A DNA stretch of 64,000 nucleotides from CAVQJU01 sp963754955 (GTDB lineage Bacteria; Acidobacteriota; Vicinamibacteria; Vicinamibacterales; CAVVIG01): NCBI GenBank assembly GCA_963754955.1, contig CAVWHY010000001.1, forward strand, positions 496,001 to 560,000, given 5' to 3'. How positions within the stretch are numbered: the first letter of the stretch is position 1; each line of letters begins with the position of its first letter. The notes beneath the pieces are model-generated. The model did no database searches and had not been told where the DNA came from. It was given only the letters and a program-made list of their open reading frames with translations. Of this stretch, positions 30,832 to 40,339 are shown one piece after another. The position numbers were made by a program, and so were the translations under genes.

Positions 30832-30930
30832 CAGTGCGGGGCTTCAGCCCCGCCGTGTCTTGGCAAGCCTGAAGGCCTGCACTACATCTGATTCTAGACA
30901 GTTCGCATCTGGTCCTAGACAGTTCGCGCC
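30832..30930. repeat. REP-like palindromes plus 13-base duplication of the BatA 3' end
   Basis: GCGGGGCTTCAGCCCCGC at 30836-30853 and GCAAGCCTGAAGGCCTGC at 30863-30880, then ACTAC. Next to them CTAGACAGTTCGC occurs twice (30895-30907 and 30914-30926); the second copy is the end of the BatA gene with its stop codon, and the first is an extra copy just beyond the stop. Confidence 0.7.
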
Positions 30931-32810
30931 GCGACCACACCCTCGACGGCGAGCAACACCATCATCGCCCCAAGCAGATATTGCCAGACGCGCTGGCCCG
31001 ATTCCCGGTTTGACGCGGCCGTCCGCGTCTCGGCCGCGCCCGCATCCTTCAACCGCGCGATCGCCGATTCGAACTCGGCCGGTGAGATCCGCGCCGGCTC
31101 TGACTCGACAGGGTCGACGTTGATCACGACCCGGCGCGACGGCGCACCGGCCGCCCCCAATGTCACGATCCCGGGCACGGGCACCGCCCCGGCCGGCGCC
31201 TCGCCCACGAGATACTCGGTAGCCTGAGCACGCCCACGCGACAGATACCGCACCGTCTCGTGCATGAAGGGCAGGAACGACGCGTGCAGGGGGAAGTCGT
31301 TCCAGCGGTTGTTCAGGTCGGAGGACACCACCAGCGCATGACCCTCGCCGATGCCGCAGTCGATGACGGCGGCCTCACCGGACGTGAATTTCGCGAGCGT
31401 CTGGCAACCCGAGGCGCTGATGGCCGCGACACGCTCGAACCGGACCAGGCCAAGCGACGCCGCTGCCGGTCCGAACGGCTGGAAGATCGGATGACGGATA
31501 TCGGCCGGCGCCAGCGACAGCGGCTGCGGCGCCCGTCGATCGTCCGGCGCCTGCACGCGCAGTTTCGCGGCCGCGCCGAGTACGTCTGCCGCCACGTCAC
31601 CGTCGACGTCCTGGCCCACGGCAATCAGCAGCCCGCCGCCGGCGGCGACATACGACGCGATCAGCTCACGGCCGCGGCGGTCGAGGCCCCGCGTCGACAG
31701 CAGCAGAACGGATGCGAAGCCGGCCGTTTGAGCGCTCGTCCAGCTGCCGAGCTGCCCGGCAGCGACTCCTGTCACACCCGACGCTCCGCCGGCGCGAGCG
31801 GTGCCACCAGCCACGAGGGCCTGGTGCACGTAGAACGCGTCACGATCGAGATCTCCGGTGGCCGTCACGACGAGCACCGCGGAGCGGAACGTGCCGGTGA
31901 GCCGCGCGTAGCGGACGTTATCGGCCTGCAGTCCATCGCGATCGTCGACCGAGGCGGCGGCTTCGCCGCCCGATACTGCGGAAAACACCACGTCTGCAGT
32001 GCCGTGCGGCGCGACGGGCGCGGAGCGCTCTCCGGCCATCCGTCCGTCAACGCTCAGGCGGACAGCAACGTCGCGGGCCCGTTGGCTGTCATTTCTCACC
32101 GTGACGACCACCCGATCGCCGTCCGATCGAAGCCCGACGACGGCGAGATTGTCGGGCAGCGCGCCGACATCTTGAACCTCCACTCGCGTCGACTCGGGCA
32201 CCGACGCGTGATCGCCCGCGTCCCACCCGCCCGCCTGGAGATCGGTGACCACGACAACGGTTCCCCGGCGGCTGCCGAGAGCTCGACCCGCCGCATTCAC
32301 GGCCGCCAGATACCGCGTGCCTCCCGCTCCTGCCACGGCGGCATCGATGGCCGCCAGCGCGGCCGCGCGGCTGCTGGACGGGGCGGCAACGAGTTCCGCC
32401 CGATCGCCAAACATCACGACGCCCACATCGTCCCCTGCAGGCGCGCGATTCACGGCGTCCCGTGCGAGCTGCTGCGCGCGAGCGAACCTGCCGGGCGACG
32501 ACATGCTGTAAGAAGTGTCGAGCAGGACGACCGTCGCGTTGCGCGAGGCCGCGGCGGCTGCAGGGGAAGGGAAGAAAGGCCGGGCAAACGCCAGCGCCAG
32601 CACCAGCAGGGCCGACACGCGCAGCATCAGCAGCAGGATCTCGCGCAGCCTCCGCGTGGAGGAGCGTTCCACGGGCGCGTGCCGCAGCAGCGCCACCGCC
32701 GCAAACTTCACGCGCGGCTCCTGTTCGCGCTTGAGCAGGTGCAGGACTATCGGGACAGCGGCGGCCAGGGTCCCGAACAGGAACAGCGGCGACAAGAAGA
32801 GCGGCATCAC
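30915..32810 (-). CDS. BatA-type aerotolerance/VWA membrane protein
   Basis: 631 residues, intact. The N-terminal BatA domain has two membrane helices (PLFLFGTLAAAVPIVLHLLK and LLLMLRVSALLVLALAFARP) with the KREQEPRVKFAAVALLRH linker. A VWA domain follows with the MIDAS VVLLDTSYSMSS, then a beta-rich domain and a DUF4159/GATase-like region (ELIASYVAAGGGLLIAVGQD), and a C-terminal helix. It sits between DUF58 and DUF4175 genes. In Bacteroides and Francisella relatives such operons affect oxygen or stress tolerance; the role here is inferred. Confidence 0.85.
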   Translation of the reverse strand: MMPLFLSPLFLFGTLAAAVPIVLHLLKREQEPRVKFAAVALLRHAPVERSSTRRLREILLLMLRVSALLVLALAFARPFFPSPAAAAASRNATVVLLDTSYSMSSPGRFARAQQLARDAVNRAPAGDDVGVVMFGDRAELVAAPSSSRAAALAAIDAAVAGAGGTRYLAAVNAAGRALGSRRGTVVVVTDLQAGGWDAGDHASVPESTRVEVQDVGALPDNLAVVGLRSDGDRVVVTVRNDSQRARDVAVRLSVDGRMAGERSAPVAPHGTADVVFSAVSGGEAAASVDDRDGLQADNVRYARLTGTFRSAVLVVTATGDLDRDAFYVHQALVAGGTARAGGASGVTGVAAGQLGSWTSAQTAGFASVLLLSTRGLDRRGRELIASYVAAGGGLLIAVGQDVDGDVAADVLGAAAKLRVQAPDDRRAPQPLSLAPADIRHPIFQPFGPAAASLGLVRFERVAAISASGCQTLAKFTSGEAAVIDCGIGEGHALVVSSDLNNRWNDFPLHASFLPFMHETVRYLSRGRAQATEYLVGEAPAGAVPVPGIVTLGAAGAPSRRVVINVDPVESEPARISPAEFESAIARLKDAGAAETRTAASNRESGQRVWQYLLGAMMVLLAVEGVVAARTV

Positions 32811-32878
32811 ATTTCAGGAACCACAAAGCACACCAGGACCACAAAGGATGGCTTTGTGAGCTTGGTGATCTCTGTGGG
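32811..32878. repeat. Inverted word array, CCACAAAG type
   Basis: Left arm AGGAACCACAAAGCACACC, AGGACCACAAAGGATGG; right arm GGCTTTGTGAGCTTGGTG, ATCTCTGTGGGTC. The arms are roughly reverse complementary and fill exactly the gap between the DUF58 and BatA genes, inside the operon. Confidence 0.65.
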
Positions 32879-33778
32879 TCATCTGGCCATTCTCGAGCGG
32901 GTGGACAGGTACGCCAGCAGGGCAATCTCGAGCGGCTGCTTCGTGTTCAGCAACTGGTAGTCGATGCCGGCGCCGCCAAGCTCGCGACGATACCGGTCGA
33001 TGAGATCGCCGATCGCCTTCCGGTAGTGCGTTCGCACGACGTCGGGAACAGCCGTCACCTCTTCTCCGCTCTCCAGATCCTCGAACCGCGTGGCGCGCTC
33101 GAACGGAAAATCGATCTCGTCCGGGTCGAGCACGTGGAAGACGAGGACGTCCGACCCGCGGTGGTGAAAGAGCCTGAGGCCGCGAACGACCGCCTCGGGG
33201 TCGTCCAGCAGATCGGAGATGACGACGACCATGCCGCGCCGGCTGAGTGCTTCGGCCACCTGGCGCAGCGGCCTCGCCACATTCGTCCGGCTGCCCGGAT
33301 GGAGTCGCGACAGCGCGACGAGCAGGTTCCGCAGATGGCCCGCGCGCGTGCTCGCCGGCACGGCGCTGACGATGTGATCGTCGAACGCCATCAGCCCGAC
33401 GCCATCGCGCTGCCGGGTCATGAGATAACCAAGGGACGCGGCCAGGCAGGCGGCGTACTCGAACTTGCTCGGCCCGCGCGACTGATACGCCATCGAGCCG
33501 CTCACGTCGATCAGCAGGTGGCAGTCGAGGTTGGTTTCCTCCTCGAACTTCTTGACGTAGTACCGATCGCTGCGGGCAAAGACTTTCCAGTCGATCGTCG
33601 AGAGGTCGTCGCCGCGGATGTACTGCCGGTACTCGGCGAACTCGACGCTGAGGCCTTTGTACGGGCTGCGATGCAGGCCCGAGAGAAACCCTTCGACGAT
33701 GGTCTTGGCCTTCAGTTCGAGCGTGCCGAGACGCGCGATGACGGCGGGGTCGAGAAACCTTCCCTCGCTCGCCTGCAT
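32879..33778 (-). CDS. DUF58 domain protein
   Basis: 299 residues, intact, no signal peptide. The DUF58 core motif YIRGDDLSTIDWKVFARSD is followed by a degenerate VWA fold (CHLLIDVSGSMAYQSRG) and a GMVVVISDLLDDPEAVVRG strand. It starts immediately beside the moxR stop codon (no gap) and is the constant partner of MoxR ATPases, thought to bring a metal-binding VWA client to the ATPase. Cytoplasmic. Confidence 0.92.
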   Translation of the reverse strand: MQASEGRFLDPAVIARLGTLELKAKTIVEGFLSGLHRSPYKGLSVEFAEYRQYIRGDDLSTIDWKVFARSDRYYVKKFEEETNLDCHLLIDVSGSMAYQSRGPSKFEYAACLAASLGYLMTRQRDGVGLMAFDDHIVSAVPASTRAGHLRNLLVALSRLHPGSRTNVARPLRQVAEALSRRGMVVVISDLLDDPEAVVRGLRLFHHRGSDVLVFHVLDPDEIDFPFERATRFEDLESGEEVTAVPDVVRTHYRKAIGDLIDRYRRELGGAGIDYQLLNTKQPLEIALLAYLSTRSRMAR

Positions 33779-34771
33779 CTACATCCCGCTCTTCGGCACC
33801 GGCACGGCGTCCAGCAGCCGATCGACGATGGCGTCCGGGGTGATGCGCTCGGAATCGGCGTAGAAGTTCGTCATGATCCGGTGACGCAGGATCGGCTTGG
33901 CGAGCGCCTGGATGTCCTTGATCGACACGTGGTAGCGGCCGTGCATCAGGGCGCGCGCCTTGGCGCCGCGCACGAGCGCCTGCGACGCGCGGAGCCCGGC
34001 GCCCCACTTCACCCACTGTTCGATGAACTCGGGCGCGCCCGGCCGGCCGGGCCGCGAGGCGTCGACGAGCCGGACGACGTAGCGCGCGATCTCGTCGGCG
34101 ATCGCCACCTGGCGCACGATCTCCTGGAACTGCAGGATGTCGGATCCCGTGAGCACGCGCGCCGGCACGGGCTGCTCACCGCCGGTCGTCTGCGTCACCA
34201 CCCGCACCTCATCGTCCTGGCTGAGGTACGTGATCACGATGTTGAACATGAAGCGGTCGAGTTGCGCCTCCGGGAGCGGATACGTGCCCTCGAGTTCGAT
34301 CGGGTTTTGCGTGGCCAGAACGAAGAAGGGCTGCTCGAGCGGGTAGGTCCGCCCCGCGGCCGTCACGTGGGCTTCCTGCATGGCCTCGAGCAGCGCCGCC
34401 TGCGTTTTCGGCGGCGTGCGGTTGATCTCGTCCGCGAGGATGATCTGCGCGAAGATCGGGCCCTTGACGAAGTGCAGCCGCCGTGCGCCCTGGTCCTCGT
34501 CGAGGATTTCGGTGCCGGTGATGTCCGACGGCATCAGGTCGGGCGTGAACTGAATGCGTTTGAAGTCGAGGTCCAGGATGCCGGCGAGCGTCTTGATCAG
34601 CAGCGTCTTGGCCAGCCCGGGCACGCCGGTGATCAGGCAGTGGCCACCCGTGAAGAGGGCGATGAGGACTTCTTCGACGACCTCGTCCTGGCCGATGATG
34701 ACCTTTCTCAGTTCGGCGAGAATCTGCGCGCGGCCTTCCGCGACGCGCTCTGCTGTCGTGGCAACGTCCAT
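33779..34771 (-). CDS. MoxR-family AAA+ ATPase
   Basis: 330 residues, intact. Walker A in ITGVPGLAKTLLIKTLAG (A replaces the usual second G), Walker B and adjacent residues in QIILADEINRTPPKTQAALL, sensor 1 in FFVLATQNPIELEGTYPLPE, and the lid domain at the C-terminus. MoxR proteins act as chaperone-like ATPases for maturation of metal or VWA-domain proteins. It heads the moxR-DUF58-BatA order; a REP-like hairpin separates it from the DUF4159 gene upstream. Confidence 0.93.
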   Translation of the reverse strand: MDVATTAERVAEGRAQILAELRKVIIGQDEVVEEVLIALFTGGHCLITGVPGLAKTLLIKTLAGILDLDFKRIQFTPDLMPSDITGTEILDEDQGARRLHFVKGPIFAQIILADEINRTPPKTQAALLEAMQEAHVTAAGRTYPLEQPFFVLATQNPIELEGTYPLPEAQLDRFMFNIVITYLSQDDEVRVVTQTTGGEQPVPARVLTGSDILQFQEIVRQVAIADEIARYVVRLVDASRPGRPGAPEFIEQWVKWGAGLRASQALVRGAKARALMHGRYHVSIKDIQALAKPILRHRIMTNFYADSERITPDAIVDRLLDAVPVPKSGM

Positions 34772-34780
34772 GCAATCTCA

Positions 34781-34837
34781 TGGCAGACCTGAAGGTCGGC
34801 ACTACTGCAGTCGTAGTGCAGGCCTTCAGTCCTGCTA
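34781..34837. repeat. Composite REP-like hairpin
   Basis: GCAGACCTGAAGGTCGGC (34783-34800), then ACTACTGCAGTCGTAGT, then GCAGGCCTTCAGTCCTGC (34818-34835). The two outer palindromes face each other and the ACTAC/GTAGT pair forms an inner inverted repeat, so the whole unit could fold into one cruciform. Its right edge runs into the stop codon of the DUF4159 gene. Confidence 0.8.
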
Positions 34838-35631
34838 ATGTGTCAGTGAATAGACGATCTCGTTGATCGCCATGCGATAGGCCATCGAGGTGTATTTCAG
34901 GTAGCCGGGGTATTCCTCGACGTTCGACCACTCCCAGCCGTCGCCCATGTCGGTGTTCCAGTTGATGAACAGCATCGGCCGCCCGGCATCGTCGAGGATC
35001 GTGCGCAGGTGCGGGACGAGGCCGCCTTTTTCCCACGTGCGACCCGCCAGGAACGAGCCGATGCCCGCGACCTGCGGATACGCGTCGAGGGCGTAGAAGC
35101 ACCGGAACACGGGGTGGTCTGGTGTGACCTCGGTGATCCGGCGATCGGGAAACACCTTGCGCAGCTGGCGTTCGAGGTTGTCCCACTCGTACGGCCCGTG
35201 AAAGTCGTCGAGCATCAACGTCCCGCCGCGCAGCAGGAACTCGCGCAGGTTCGCCGCCTCGCTGTCGGTCAGCCTGAGTGCCCCGGGTTCGACGATGTAG
35301 ATCCAGGGGTGCTCAAACAGCTGCGGGATCGTCGAGCGTCATCAGGATGGGATCTTCGACGGCGATCGAAGTCGCCGTCTTCACGCGGCGCGACAGGTTC
35401 TGTTCGGCCGCCGGCGAGTCGATGCCCCAGGGCTCGCCGTACACGTCGAGCTGCATCGCGCGCAGCGCCGCGGCGTCGTAGTGATATTTGATCCGGACGA
35501 AGCGCCACTGCAGCCCGGCCGAGCGGGCGGCCGACGGCTGCGGCTCCATCGCCGCCGCCTTCCAGCGGAGAACCGGCAGTGGGCAGGCTCAGGAGAAGCG
35601 CTGCGGCGGCGGCCACCGCCGCCCGGTTCAC
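34835..35631 (-). CDS. Secreted DUF4159 domain protein (frame breaks)
   Basis: GTG start at 35631 (VNRAAVAAAAALLLSLPTAG, signal peptide) overlapping the stop of the TPR gene. Family segments: LQWRFVRIKYHYDAAALRAM; GALRLTDSEAANLREFLLRG followed by TLMLDDFHGPYEWDNLERQL; VFRCFYALDAYP; and INWNTDMGDGWEWSN. The fold is glutamine-amidotransferase-like without the catalytic triad. Frame breaks lie near 35550 and 35320. DUF4159 proteins are regularly encoded with MoxR/BatA clusters; function unknown. Confidence 0.8.
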
Positions 35632-38180
35632 GGCCTCGCCTCCGCCAGCTTCAGCAGGAGGTCCTGCGCGCGCTCGTACGTCGGCGCGATCTCCAGCGCC
35701 GCGAGCGTCTGGCGCTTCGCCTCGTCGCGCTTGCCCGCCTTGAGGTAGCTCTCGGCGAGATCCGTGTGCGCGACGGCCGGATCGATCGGCTTGAGCGCGA
35801 TCACGGTCCGGAATTCACGAGCGGCGAACTCGAGCGTCGTTCCGCTGCATCGCCATCCGGCCGAGCGCCGCGCGGGCTTCGCCGTCGAACGGGTCGAGCG
35901 CGACGATGCGCTCGTATACGGGACGGAGCCTGGCCGGATCCGTGACGCCGGCTTCCTTGAGGAGCGACGCCAGCCTGTGCGCGGCGCCCACGTTCTCGAA
36001 GTCGGCGTTGAGGAAGGCCGTCAGCTCGGCGATCGCGCGGGTGCGATCCTTCTTCTCGAGCGCGATCTCGGCCATCTGCGCGCGCGGGCTGTCGTCGCCG
36101 GTGGCGCTCGGCGCCAGCGCGGCGGCACGCTCGAACACCTGCATCGCCTCGTCCGTGCTGCCGGCCTTTCGCAGCGCGTGTCCGTAGGCGAGCTGCACCG
36201 GGTAGCTGCGGGGATTCTCGTTCGCGAGCTTGCGGAGCTCGTCGATCGGCGCCTTCGCGAGCTGAACGTCTTTCGGGACGACGAGCGCTTTCTGCAGGGC
36301 GCCGAACGTCCGCTCGGTGTACTGGTCGAAGCCGATCTGCAGCTTATCGAAGTCGGTGTCGAGCACTTCCTTGAGCGCCGTGTCCGTGTCGACGCCGCGC
36401 CCGTACGCGCGCACCAGCTTGTTCAGGCCGCTCTGCCCGAACGTGGCCACGAGGTGATCGACCACGAGCGACGCCTGGTAGTAGGCGATCGCCGATCAGC
36501 TTCGGATCCTGGAACGCGGCGTTCAGATCCTTCAGCTTGATCGTCTCGTCCCGGTTGAGGAGCGACGCGAACGTGAAGTCCATCTGCCGGGCCCATTCAC
36601 GATGGGCGCGGCGCTCTTCGTATTCGGAGATGCCTTCGGTCAGCCATCGCGGCACGCGCTGATTCGACATCTGCAGCGTGATGACGTGGCCGAGCTCGTG
36701 CCAGAGCGTGGCTTCCCACTGGAAGTCGCCCGGCGGACGCGCCTTCGGCGAGTCGAGCGTGACCACGCGGCCGAAACACGCGCCCAGCGCGCCGATCATG
36801 CCGGGCAGGCCGAGCGTCCTGACGGCGAAATCGTCGTGCTTGGGGAACATCTCGATCAGGATGGGCCCCTTCGGCGTGAACTCGTACTTGGCCGCCATCG
36901 CGCCGAGCGCCTGGTGCGCGAGCGCGACGGTGTATTCCTTGAGGACCGGGGCTTCTTCCTTGCTCAGCTTGACGATCAGATCGCCGTCGCGAATGGTCTC
37001 GAACTTGTCGAGCGAGTCGAGCAGGCTGAGCGCGTTGAACGTGACGACATCGTACGGGTCGATCTTGAACGAGGCTTCGAGCGCCGAACGCGCCTCGGGC
37101 TCGTCGCCCGTGCGGAGCAGTTGCGCGCCGAGGTCGGCGAGCGCGCGCGGGTCGTTGGGCGTCAGCGTCAGCGCCCTTGCGCGTCAGCGCCACCGCTTCT
37201 TCGAACCGGTAGTTATGCGCGACGAGTTCGCCGGCCACGCGGTACACGTCGCCGTGATTCGGCGAGATGGCCAGCACCTTGGCGACCTCGGCTTCGAACT
37301 CCTGTGGCTTGTCCTCGACGTACGCCAGCGCCGCCAGCGTGCCGCGAGCGTCGAGGCTCGACGGGTTGATGGCCAGCGCCTTGGTCAGCAGCTCGCGCGC
37401 CTCGGCGCGCTTCTCGGCGTCGATCGCCTGATTGGCGAGGAAGACGTGTGCGTCGACCGAGTTCGGATTGATTTCCATCGCGCGCTTGACGAGCGTCGCG
37501 GCCTGCGGCGGGTTTTCGTCTTCGAGCGCGCGCGCGCCGCCGAGGAGCGCCGGCGCGAAGCGCGGATCGATTTCGAGCGCCGCCTGGTAGGACTTGACCG
37601 CTTCGGCCTTGTTGTATTTCTCCAGGAACAGGTCGCCCCACGCCGTCTGGATGGCCGCGTTCGCGGGCGCGAGGCCGGCCGCGTCCCGGAATGCCGCGTT
37701 GGCTTCCTGGAACTGTCCGAGGGCCTGCAGCGCCCGTCCCGCGCGCGCGAGCTCGGCCGCGTCGCGCGACGAGTCGGCCAGCGCGGCCACGCGCGAGAGC
37801 GTCGCCCGCGCCATCGGGCCGACTCAGCATCTGCTGCAGCAATCCGAGCTCGAGCGCGGCCTCGCTGGCCGGCGCGCGCGAAGCGGCCGCCTGCAGCGCG
37901 GTTTCGGCGTCGGCGTACATCCCGCGCTCGATGGCCGCCCGGGCGCGCAGCGCGACGACGTTGGGATCCCTCGAGGTCGAGTTTCGCGGTGAGCGTGTCG
38001 ACCTCGGCGTATCGTCCCTCGATGAACGCGCGCGTCGCGGCCTGAAACGGCGTCGCGGGAGCGGCAGGCGCCTGCGCGCCGGCGCTGTCCCTGCGCCATG
38101 ACGAGCACTGCGCAGAGCGGAACGCCGACGGCCAGCAGCAACGTCAGCAGGTAGAACCTGCGAGAGAAGGTTCGAGGCAT
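35628..38180 (-). CDS. TPR-repeat protein with gluzincin (peptidase MA-like) domain (frame breaks)
   Basis: About 850 residues after corrections. Signal-anchor MPRTFSRRFYLLTLLLAVGV, then many tetratricopeptide repeats (EANAAFRDAAGLAPANAAIQ, EAVKSYQAALEIDPRFAPAL). A metalloprotease domain in the middle has the zinc motif in ATLWHELGHVITLQ and the third ligand region WLTEGISEYEERRAHREW. More TPRs follow to the end. Frame breaks lie near 38110, 37970, 37815, 37180, 36490 and 35840. The 3' end overlaps the DUF4159 start. Likely periplasmic; substrates unknown. Confidence 0.8.
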
Positions 38181-38216
38181 CTCGCCTCGTATTATATGCG
38201 TGCTTCCGCCCGCTCC

Positions 38217-38302
38217 GGCTCATCACGAAGGCACGAAACCCACGAAGAATCCTCATCTACAGAGCGTCCTTCGTGAACCTTCGTGGCTTCGCGATAAACA
38301 GA
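38217..38302. repeat. Inverted word array, CACGAAG type (second copy)
   Basis: Left arm CATCACGAAGGCACGAAAC, CCACGAAGAATCC; right arm GCGTCCTTCGTGAACC, TTCGTGGCTTCGCG. It has the same word as the array at 9008-9110, in the same orientation, and lies between two minus-strand genes. Confidence 0.75.
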
Positions 38303-38322
38303 CCTGTCGAGCGAGCCGTGTG

Positions 38323-39792
38323 TCAGTACAGCGGGCGCCAGGTGTAGAACATGGCCGCGTTTAAAGCCTGAAACGCCGCGAACGAGGCGAGCCATGCCGG
38401 CCGATGTCTGGGCGGCACCGCTCCGGCCAGCCACAGGAACGCCGGAAACAGCACCGACGAGAAGCGCCCGGCCGAGATGAGTCCGCCCGCTGCCAGCGGC
38501 GGCAGGATAAAGATGAGGATGAATACGGCGTAGGCCAGGCCGAGCTTGCGTGCCACCGGCCAGACTGCGGCAAGCACGAAGATCACGCCGAGCGCGTTGA
38601 TGAGGTCGTGCGGCAGCGACGCGACATAGCCTTCGACGCCCGCGTTGGCGATGATGTTGACGCGATCGCCCACCAGCGTCAGCAAGTCCCTGAATACTCC
38701 CGGCCCCACGCCCCGTGCGCTCGCAGCCATCCCAGCGGATCGTCCGGTCAGTTGCCAGACGTACGCCGAATAAATCAGCATGCCGACGCCGGGCACCCGC
38801 AGCAGCGAGCATCGCCGTCAGAACTTGCCTGCCGCGTCCGCTCTGCTCAGTCGTCCCAACCTGCCCCGCCCGGCCGCCCCGTGCGCGCTGCCCGACCTGT
38901 AAGTGCGCAGCATCGCGAGCGGGATCGACAGCAGAAAGCCGTTCGTCTTGGTCAGGCCAACCAGCACACCCCACGCCGCGGCGCGGGCGTACCGTCCGTG
39001 CGTGAAGTGGTAGAACGTCGCCGTCATCCCGAGCAGCAGGAGCGGCTCGGTGTAGATCGCGCCGAAGAACAGCGCGAACGGATACGTCGCGATCGCCCAG
39101 ACCGCAAAGCGCGCTTCGTCTTCGTCGAGCGTGTCGCGCGCGAGCGCGTAGAGATAGATGAGCGCCAGGAAGAACGTCCCGAGCGAGACGATCACGCCGG
39201 CTCCGATGTAGCTTGTCAGCCGTCCGCCGAGGATGCGGCCGACGCCTCGCACCAGCATCGGGTAGGCCGGGAAGAAGGCCACGCTCTGCTGAAGCCCCGG
39301 CTGGTTCGGCACGAAGTGGTAACCCTCGGTCACGATGCCGAGATACCAGTTCGCGTCCCATCTCGCCTGCAGGTTCACCAGCTCGTTGTTGACCTGCACC
39401 GGCGGCGCCGGTCCCGGCGGGTAGCCGAACACCAGCACGGCCATGTAGCCGACAAACAGGATCGCCGGGCGCGTCCCGGCTGTCGCGATCGCGGCGGTGT
39501 GCACGCGCGGGCTCACGCCACCACACTCGCCAGCCGCGCCGGCAGGTCGCGATAGATCGGCGCCGCCGGCGCGAGGACGTGGCGGACGATGCGCGATCGC
39601 GAGCGCCCACAGCAGCGTGACGTACGGCGAGGTGACGGCCACGCGCAACGGGCCGATGCGGACGCGGAAGCCGCCCGACATCGCGACCAGCACGCTCAGC
39701 ACCACCAGTGCGAGGCACAGCGCGTCGACTGCGCGGACCCAGCGCGGCGGCTCGGAGGCAGGCAGAGTTGTGCGGGCGATCGGCGAAGGCAT
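38323..39792 (-). CDS. Multi-pass mannosyltransferase-like membrane protein (frame breaks)
   Basis: About 485 residues with roughly ten membrane helices. It has the GT-C/PIG-V-type hallmarks: an early loop with the acidic motif ARWDANWYLGIVTEGYHFVP, then QQSVAFFPAYPMLVRGVGRI, and FALFFGAIYTEPLLLLGMTA. The C-terminal block (LINALGVIFVLAAVWPVARK, SAGRFSSVLFPAFLWLAG) is in another frame; breaks lie near 39590 and 38810. Expected to use a polyprenyl-phosphate sugar donor on the periplasmic side. The acceptor is unknown. Confidence 0.72.
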
Positions 39793-39824
39793 CTGCCGCC
39801 GCGAATTGTACACTCAGGACCCGG

Positions 39825-40339
39825 TCAGGCCTGATGGAGCGCGCGATCCTCGACCGAGATGCGTTTGAGCATGAGCCCGCAGAACAACAGCGTCGCCCAG
39901 CGGCCCGGCGACGAGCGCTCCCGACATCAGCGCCACTCCGACCAGTTCCCCGGCAACGGCGACGTAGTTCGGATGCCGCAGCCACGCGTAGGGACCGCTC
40001 GTCACCGGCGACGTCACCCGGCACCACGATCACGCGAAACGTCCACGATCGTCCGAGCGACCGGATCGCCCACCACTTCAGCGCCTTCGCCAGAAGAAAC
40101 AGGACGAAGCCGGACACGGCGAGCGGCGCGCAGCGGCCTGACGCCACGCCCCTTCGGCGATCATCGCGAGAAACACGGCCGGATAGGCGACGCGCATCAC
40201 CGCGTAGACATCGCCCGGCGGCTCGATGCCGCCCCGTGCACGCTGAAGGCGTTCGTTACGGGTCGCGCGGCCGGCCTCGATGAGCATCGGCACGAACACG
40301 ATCGCGAGCAGCGCGATCGTCGTCAGGCGTACCCGACAT
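39825..40339 (-). CDS. ICMT/PEMT-type membrane methyltransferase, copy 1 (frame breaks)
   Basis: About 170 residues with four to five helices (LTTIALLAIVFVPMLIEAGR; AVMRVAYPAVFLAMIAEGAW; GFVLFLLAKALKWWAIRSLG). The conserved C-terminal signature is TSGPYAWLRHPNYVAVAGEL, the S-adenosylmethionine site of isoprenylcysteine carboxyl methyltransferase relatives, followed by a C-terminal RISVEDRALHQA. The start is uncertain (an ATG at 40339 needs a frame correction). It overlaps the end of the FAD oxidoreductase gene, so the two are coupled. Confidence 0.72.
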
